Shown one piece after another: positions 6,911-11,219 of a stretch of 11,219 bases of DNA. The position numbers and the translations under genes are program-made. A model generated the notes under the pieces. The model made no database searches. It saw only the letters and a program-made list of their open reading frames with translations, and was not told the origin of the DNA. Position 1 is the first letter of the stretch, and every line of letters starts with the position of its first letter. This DNA is from Halobacteriales archaeon (GTDB lineage: Archaea > Halobacteriota > Halobacteria > Halorutilales > JAHENH01): the NCBI GenBank assembly GCA_018609935.1, contig JAHENH010000014.1, forward strand, positions 1-11,219, in the 5' to 3' direction.

Positions 6911-8160
6911 ATCAATATGGCAACTATTATTCCTGAGAGGGATATTGTTAGAAGTGCAAGTGTTACTAGTTTTGCTAGTTTTTTTGTTCCGAAAATCCAT
7001 GCAATCCCTGCTTTTACTAATGTATTTGCAATAGCTCCTATTACAATCCCTAAAGTAGCTATGCTTTCCGATACTCCACCATTTAATGCTATTCTGCTAA
7101 GTGATATAGTTATTGCATCTACATCTGCTAGGCCTGAAAAAAATGCAGTTAAATAAACTCCTGTAGAGCCAAAATTTGAACTTGTATATTCTGAAATAAT
7201 AAGGATAACAGCGAATATACCACCAAAAATTAAAGCAGATTTTAATTCAAATGGATTATCTAGGTCTACATCTGGTGTTTCTGTTTTTTGAAATCTATAT
7301 AGAGCATATAAAGATAGTATACTACCAGTAATTGTCATAGTACCTAAAGGCCAAATAACGTCATAGAGTAAGTTAGGGTTAACAACAGAAATTTCAATTA
7401 ATGCTCTTGGAAACATTGTAGTAGAGGCTATAATAATTGCAAATCCACATATAGTTGAAAGTGATTTTTCTTTAGATCTATTCGACATAGAAACAGTTGT
7501 CGCAGTAGATGATACAAATCCACCTAAAAAGCCAGAAATACCTATTCCTCGACCAGTATCTACTATTTTATTTAATAAATATGCCAGAAAACTTATACCA
7601 GATACAAAAATCACCATAAACCATACAAATCTAGGGTTTATACCCAAAAGGAAATCAACATTTCTATCTGGTAATATGGGAAAAACAACAAGAGAAATAA
7701 TAAGAAATTGTAAAGTAGCCCAAATTTCTTCTTTTTGTATCCTATAAGAAAATTCATGTACTGGCTTTTTTGCAGCTAACAAAGTAGTAGTTATTATACC
7801 AAGAATTACTCCTATAGTTAATCCAAGATCAGAATATGTAACCATAGCACCATAAATAAAAACAAGAATTGAAGCAATAGCTGTCGTCAGTCCTAAATCT
7901 CCAGATTGTACAATCTTTCCAATATAGGCAATTATTATTAAGACCCCTAAAAATCCAGCTGCCAAAAATAGTAAGGAAGGAAAGAATGCTTGTGTTAAAG
8001 CCCCTAAAAGACAAATTAAAGGAAAAGTTCTACTACCTGCAAATTCACCAGAAGACTTACTACGCTCTCTTTCTATACCTACAAGACTACCTATACCAAT
8101 TGAGATAAAAATTTTTATAACCAGTAATGTATCAATATTAACAATTCCTTCTATACTCAT
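6907..8160 (-). CDS. MgtC/SapB-DUF4010 family membrane protein
   Basis: A 417-residue integral membrane protein. The N-terminal part carries the MgtC/SapB signature: a membrane segment, then GSLVGIERER (24-33) and AGSRTFPLI (41-49). This is followed by several hydrophobic helices and a DUF4010 half with GGFVSSTATTVS (213-224), plus further helices to the C-terminus. The two-domain architecture and length match full-length members in archaea and bacteria. MgtC proteins are linked to magnesium stress and virulence in bacteria, but the role of the DUF4010 fusions is unknown, so I give no specific function. The start is ATG at 8160, with a TATA-like box 23-30 bases upstream and no Shine-Dalgarno sequence, pointing to a leaderless message. 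The stop (TGA, 6909-6907) lies inside the right end of the converging tnpB element, so the last codons or stop may come from the insertion. The length suggests little was lost. Confidence 0.88.
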   Translation of the reverse strand: MSIEGIVNIDTLLVIKIFISIGIGSLVGIERERSKSSGEFAGSRTFPLICLLGALTQAFFPSLLFLAAGFLGVLIIIAYIGKIVQSGDLGLTTAIASILVFIYGAMVTYSDLGLTIGVILGIITTTLLAAKKPVHEFSYRIQKEEIWATLQFLIISLVVFPILPDRNVDFLLGINPRFVWFMVIFVSGISFLAYLLNKIVDTGRGIGISGFLGGFVSSTATTVSMSNRSKEKSLSTICGFAIIIASTTMFPRALIEISVVNPNLLYDVIWPLGTMTITGSILSLYALYRFQKTETPDVDLDNPFELKSALIFGGIFAVILIISEYTSSNFGSTGVYLTAFFSGLADVDAITISLSRIALNGGVSESIATLGIVIGAIANTLVKAGIAWIFGTKKLAKLVTLALLTISLSGIIVAILM

Positions 8161-8504
8161 TTTTGACTACTAAATAAAGAATCTATAAATAATCATAAAT
8201 TATTATATTTAAATTTAATTTCATAGCTATAAACTATTTTATACTGATTTTTTGTGTATTTTTTAGCATAAGCCATATAATAAATAAAATATTGTTATAA
8301 ATAAAGCATCATATTTTAATAAAACCTATAAATTTTATTAACTATTAAGAAATACTTAATATATATAATATAATTTAGTAAAAAGACAGTATTTTTTCTG
8401 ACTTAATATAAACTCTTAATATAGATTTTAAATTTAAATCGTAATATCTTTATTCCATACTAAAGTTAATATGTATTTAGGTCTTTATTGGTTGTATAGG
8501 TGTT
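8161..8504. other. Divergent intergenic region, MgtC-like gene to doxX-like gene
   Basis: 344 bases of extreme AT content between two divergently transcribed genes. It holds the probable TATA box of the MgtC-like gene and, on the plus strand, a weaker candidate around 8468-8479 (ATATGTATTTA) about 30 bases before the doxX-like ATG. An AGGTG at 8498-8502 resembles a Shine-Dalgarno sequence but is only two bases from that ATG. I see no open frame, tRNA or convincing hairpin here. Confidence 0.6.
8183..8190 (-). promoter_or_regulatory. TATA box of the MgtC-like gene
   Basis: The minus strand reads ATTTATAG, 23-30 bases before the ATG at 8160. That is the spacing expected if transcription begins at or next to the start codon (leaderless). 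The AT-rich surroundings lower certainty. Confidence 0.4.
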
Positions 8505-8927
8505 ATGGAAAATTTAATAGGTGGATGGTCTAAAAATTATGAAGAACGGCTATATTTGATTTTTAGAGTTTTTATAGGATTACTATTTATGCAACACGGT
8601 GCACAAAAATTGTTAGGTATATTTGGAGGAGTAGATGGTAATGGAGGTACAGCAGCACTTTTTAGTATGTATGGTCTAGCAGGTATTATAGAACTGTTCG
8701 GTGGCATATTAATTGCTATAGGTCTCTTAACAAGAATAATAGCAGCTATTGCAGGCATAGAAATGATAGCAGCACAATTTATAGCACACATACCAAACGG
8801 GTTTATTCCTATTCAGAATGGAGGGGAACTAGGCCTACTCTTTCTATTATCATTCTTAATTTTAATTATACATGGATCCGCAAGATTCAGTGTAGAAAAA
8901 GCTCTATTAGATAAAGAAATATTCTGA
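8505..8927 (+). CDS. DoxX family membrane protein
   Basis: A 140-residue small membrane protein with about four hydrophobic segments (roughly 17-38, 55-75, 76-97, 108-125). The DoxX-family pattern is clear: RVFIGLLFMQHGAQKL (21-36) with the conserved Arg, His-Gly and Lys; IIELFGG (61-67); a GLLTR turn; and NGGELGLLFL (105-114). DoxX was named for a subunit of the Acidianus thiosulfate:quinone oxidoreductase, but the wider family is mostly uncharacterised and has been tied to redox and stress functions. No DoxA/DoxD partner is nearby, so I do not assign that activity. The ATG at 8505 is supported by the family N-terminus (short polar lead, then YLIFRVF). The gene stands alone between two minus-strand genes. 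Confidence 0.9.
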   Translation: MENLIGGWSKNYEERLYLIFRVFIGLLFMQHGAQKLLGIFGGVDGNGGTAALFSMYGLAGIIELFGGILIAIGLLTRIIAAIAGIEMIAAQFIAHIPNGFIPIQNGGELGLLFLLSFLILIIHGSARFSVEKALLDKEIF

Positions 8928-8930
8928 TAT

Positions 8931-8951
8931 AAAAAACTAAAAGATAAAAAA
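8931..8951 (-). terminator. Possible T-rich terminator of the MFS gene
   Basis: On the minus strand, about 90-110 bases after the MFS stop codon, two runs of six T (plus-strand A runs at 8946-8951 and 8931-8936) are separated by a few bases. Archaeal polymerases terminate at such oligo-T tracts without needing a hairpin. The doxX-like gene ends at 8927 on the other strand, so this would also insulate the converging pair. Confidence 0.3.
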
Positions 8952-9042
8952 TAGACGGATCCAAAAGACACAATATACATAAAATAAGTTAATATCTTTT
9001 ATTTGTATATAAATACTGTTTAATAAAATATTTGTTTAGAAA

Positions 9043-10377
9043 CTATATTCTAGGGTTTTTGGTTTCTTCTTTATATATTAATATTCCACATAATACTATT
9101 ATAAATCCAGCTATTGTTGCAAGTCCAAATGCTATTTTATATCCAGTTATCGTATAGATTCTAACCCCACCTACTAAGTTTCCTGTCCAATAAGAGTCCA
9201 ATATCCACCCAATAACTGTTGGAAATATTGAAGCTCCAAAAAATCCAGCACCGTTTAAAGTTCCAAGGGATATTCCAGTTGCTTGGTTTGGATTAAGGTC
9301 TTTTATTAAGGGAAATGTAAGAACAAAACCTCCAAATGAAGCTCCAGTTAAGAAAAAAATTATAGCTAAAACTATAAGAGGTGGTCTACCAGATATTGAT
9401 ACGACTCCGAGACTTAGAGTATATATTATACCAGTAAGAATTATGAATTTTGATTTATTTGGTCTATTTTCTGAAAGTTTACCAATTAATGGAGGACCAA
9501 CCATGGCTCCAACCCCACCTATCAGAGTTAATACTGATGCAAATTCAACACTTGTATTATATACCTGTACAATATACGGAACACCCCAGAGCCCAAATAA
9601 CGTTAGATTTATACCGCCTGCACAAAACATCAAAAAACCTGAAATCCAAGTAATTCTTTTTGTAAGTATAATAGATAAAAATTTTGTTAGTTCGTTCAAA
9701 TTTAATCTAGAATGTTCGTTTATATTTTCGATCTCTCCAAATCCTGCTCTCTTTGGGGAATCACGTACAAAAAGAAATGTTCCAATTACTAATATAAAAC
9801 CAATAGAAGATAAAGATAAAATCGAATTTCTCCATCCCAAATAATTTACTAATAATGCAAATGGAGCTGTAGCCATAATACCCCCCAATCCACCTATAGC
9901 GAAGCTTAATCCATTCATTTTAGAAAACTCTGAACCTTTATACCAGCTCGCACAAAACCGGAGCATAGAAACAAAAATTACACTACCTCCCAAACCAATT
10001 AAAAACCTACCTAGTATAGCTTCCATGTATCTATCTGATAGGGCAAATAAAACTGCCCCAATATTCATCACAAATCCTCCTATAGATGAAGTTTTTCTTA
10101 CACCTATTCTATCTACTAAAATACCAGTAGGTATCTGCATTAAACCATACACTAAAAAGAAAACAGCATGGAGGCCACCAAGCTCAGAGCCAGAGACTTC
10201 AAAAGAAGACATTAAATCCCCGGCAATTACAGCGGTTGAAAGTCTATATATATTTACTAAAATAAAAATACCAGATAATAAACCCCACAAAAACCATCTA
10301 CGATTAAATGGTGACAACCAAAACTTAAACATTCTATATATAAAAACAATGAAAGAATCTCTATTAACCTCACTCAT
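9043..10377 (-). CDS. Major facilitator superfamily transporter
   Basis: A 444-residue polytopic membrane transporter with about twelve hydrophobic segments. Motif A of the MFS is evident as GILVDRIGVRK (85-95) in the loop after helix 2, and a weaker second-half copy is GKLSENRPNKSK. The helix 1-2 region (YRLSTAVIAGDLMSSFEVS) and VYGLMQIPTG before motif A resemble the anion/organophosphate-type MFS subgroups, but substrate cannot be inferred. The N-terminus carries about 28 residues before the first helix. ATG at 10377 is the natural start. Upstream GGGA is only a weak Shine-Dalgarno match; a good TATA box lies 53-62 bases upstream. The stop is TAG, followed by TAA 16 codons later. It is not obviously in an operon: the upstream neighbour on the same strand is a dead insertion element, and the downstream neighbour converges. 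Confidence 0.9.
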   Translation of the reverse strand: MSEVNRDSFIVFIYRMFKFWLSPFNRRWFLWGLLSGIFILVNIYRLSTAVIAGDLMSSFEVSGSELGGLHAVFFLVYGLMQIPTGILVDRIGVRKTSSIGGFVMNIGAVLFALSDRYMEAILGRFLIGLGGSVIFVSMLRFCASWYKGSEFSKMNGLSFAIGGLGGIMATAPFALLVNYLGWRNSILSLSSIGFILVIGTFLFVRDSPKRAGFGEIENINEHSRLNLNELTKFLSIILTKRITWISGFLMFCAGGINLTLFGLWGVPYIVQVYNTSVEFASVLTLIGGVGAMVGPPLIGKLSENRPNKSKFIILTGIIYTLSLGVVSISGRPPLIVLAIIFFLTGASFGGFVLTFPLIKDLNPNQATGISLGTLNGAGFFGASIFPTVIGWILDSYWTGNLVGGVRIYTITGYKIAFGLATIAGFIIVLCGILIYKEETKNPRI

Positions 10378-10429
10378 TTCCCAACGCTACAAAAACATTT
10401 GTTCTCAACAAAAAACGAGAGAAGTTAAT

Positions 10430-10439
10430 TATATAAAAG
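10430..10439 (-). promoter_or_regulatory. TATA box of the MFS gene
   Basis: The minus strand reads CTTTTATATA, a close match to the archaeal TATA consensus. Transcription would start near 10405-10410, giving a leader of about 30 bases. The box lies between the end of the decayed insertion element (about 10484) and the gene, so the promoter appears native rather than provided by the element. Confidence 0.5.
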
Positions 10440-10483
10440 AAAAATAGATAAGTTAGTTTTAGTTTAATACTATCTAGATGCGA

Positions 10484-10722
10484 TTAACATTCTCCACGCG
10501 ATAAAGGGTGTGGATTCCCCGAAGGGGATATTAAGGTTGGTGTTTCCTAGAAGGTTCAAACATGCTTTCGTGTGACTCCTTCATAGGTCGGGTCTTGTTG
10601 TTACTTCAACCCTCCTTTACAGCGTGTATAGCTCTGCCAATGGAGTCTCCCATCCTATTCATGATGGCAGCCTTAGACTGGCGAGTTCTTCAATCTCACA
10701 TGGCACTCGGTTCGCGTCACCA
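10484..10722 (-). ncRNA. Putative omegaRNA scaffold and right end of the second tnpB element
   Basis: This region follows the tnpB remnant stop and carries no reading frame that I recognise. It shows several potential stems: CTGCCA/TGGCAG (10634-10639 with 10665-10670), TCCCC-GAA-GGGGA around 10515-10530, and a terminal TCCAC/GTGGA stem with a mutated inner part (about 10492-10513). Such structure is expected of the guide-RNA scaffold at the 3' end of tnpB elements. Whether it is still transcribed is unknown. If so, its guide would begin just past 10484 and run toward the MFS promoter. Confidence 0.4.
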
Positions 10723-11219
10723 TCATGTGTTACTTCGAGCATGGTTCACCCTCCTGTGAATGCCTATATTGGTCGAAGTATTTAGGTCAGCATGATGTTC
10801 AAACCCACATTCATGGCATTTGAAATGATCTCCGTTACGAGTTGATGTCCCCTATCTCTTCACACTCTGAACATATCTGACTTGTCTTGAACGGTTCCAC
10901 CTCCTCTATACGGATGCCTCCCTTTCTCTGCCTTGTATTTGATGAACTCCTGCAGCTATTGGAAGTGCCATGAATATACGCCATTTTAATCACTATTTTT
11001 TTGTATATCTATCTAGGTTTTCTAGTTTGGTGTGGGGTTTTTGGGCTGTTTTGATGGGTTGATTAGTTTATGGGAGAGTGTGGTTTAGGTCTTTTATTCG
11101 GCGGTTTTCTTTGTTATCTACGTGGTTACGTCCGTGAGCCGCATCCGCTTTTTGAAGCGATTCGCGTAGGGAACGAAACTTCCGCTTACATATTGTTTGT
11201 CTACCAGAAACAAACAACA
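10723..11219 (-). pseudogene. tnpB: tnpB remnant, C-terminal half, multiple stops and frameshifts
   Basis: Pieced together from minus-strand frames, the order matches canonical TnpB: LFVSGRQTICKRKFRSLRES from 11217; DLNHTL, then a TAA at 11070-11068 where a neighbouring frame continues SHKLIN; KLENLDRY with the RuvC-II Glu codon at 11022-11020; a frame change near 11000; SWHFQ, a TAG at 10958-10956, then LQEFIKYKAEKG; a one-base shift near 10920; EEVEPFKTSQICSEC; an extra G in the run at 10849-10852; TSTRNGDHFKCHECGF; and HHADLNTSTNIG with the RuvC-III Asp at 10788-10786. It ends at a TGA (10725-10723). Four zinc-ribbon cysteines remain. With at least two stops and three or four frame changes it cannot make a working nuclease. 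It is a different lineage from the tnpB at 5549-6844, which lacks the zinc ribbon. The N-terminal half lies beyond the window. Confidence 0.85.

Larger units (their letters stand above)
10484..11219 (-). mobile_element. Decayed IS605-family tnpB element, runs past the right edge
   Basis: The minus strand holds a broken tnpB followed by about 240 bases of structured non-coding DNA ending GGAGAATGTTAA (plus 10484-10495). This resembles right ends of archaeal IS1341-type elements, which commonly finish with a hairpin and GGATGTCAA-like sequence. The block is richer in G+C than the MFS gene beside it. The upstream half, with any left end, is beyond the window. Confidence 0.7.

Noticed and set aside
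9443..10447. Several plus-strand open frames opposite the MFS gene
   Set aside because: They are antisense to a full-length transporter with motif A and twelve hydrophobic segments, and the products are not membrane-like or recognisable.
10562..10759. Plus-strand open frame with Met start near the right-hand element
   Set aside because: It lies over the putative guide-RNA scaffold and antisense to the tnpB remnant C-terminus, and has no recognisable domain.
10484..11219. A TnpB-derived, catalytically dead guide-RNA repressor next to the MFS gene
   Set aside because: Such repressors keep an intact reading frame. This one has at least two stops and several frame changes, and it retains the RuvC-II Glu and RuvC-III Asp rather than selectively losing them.

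Overview
The window looks like a chromosomal segment of an AT-rich archaeon, most likely a euryarchaeote. The main reason is a compact mre11–rad50–nurA operon, an arrangement characteristic of archaea. Supporting signs are TATA-box-like promoters close to start codons, little Shine-Dalgarno signal, and single-gene IS605-family (IS1341-like, tnpB-only) elements of types common in methanogens and haloarchaea. The native genes are AT-rich, with Lys/Glu-rich proteins, while the two TnpB regions are visibly richer in G+C. I cannot name the species.

Layout, left to right. (1) Positions 1–5009, minus strand: a tightly packed DNA end-resection operon, mre11 -> rad50 -> nurA. mre11 and rad50 overlap by ATGA, rad50 and nurA by TAATG, and nurA runs off the left edge. 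The helicase partner HerA is not in the window and may lie beyond that edge. (2) Positions 5010–5452: an AT-rich intergenic stretch holding the probable mre11 promoter, an 11-bp inverted repeat and a short open frame that may be the tail of a broken gene. (3) Positions 5453–6910, plus strand: a tnpB-only insertion element with a strong left-end hairpin. Its tnpB is intact except for one in-frame TAG at codon 62, and its right end overlaps the stop codon of the next gene. (4) Positions 6907–8160, minus: an MgtC/SapB–DUF4010 membrane protein. (5) Positions 8505–8927, plus: a small DoxX-family membrane protein, divergent from the MgtC-like gene across a 344-bp AT-rich spacer. (6) Positions 9043–10377, minus: a major facilitator superfamily transporter with a good TATA box. 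(7) Positions about 10484–11219, minus: a decayed second IS605-type element, consisting of a structured 3' non-coding region and the C-terminal half of a tnpB broken by stops and frameshifts, continuing past the right edge.

How the parts relate. Mre11, Rad50 and NurA (with HerA) act together in double-strand-break end processing. The membrane protein genes are individual accessory functions with no evident pathway link. The two TnpB elements belong to different lineages: the first lacks a zinc ribbon and has no Glu at the usual RuvC-II position, and the second has the canonical zinc ribbon and RuvC-II Glu. I did not find a convincing wholly new system. The points most worth a second look are the single amber codon in the first tnpB, its altered catalytic layout, and the way its right end and putative guide RNA meet the mgtC-like gene.
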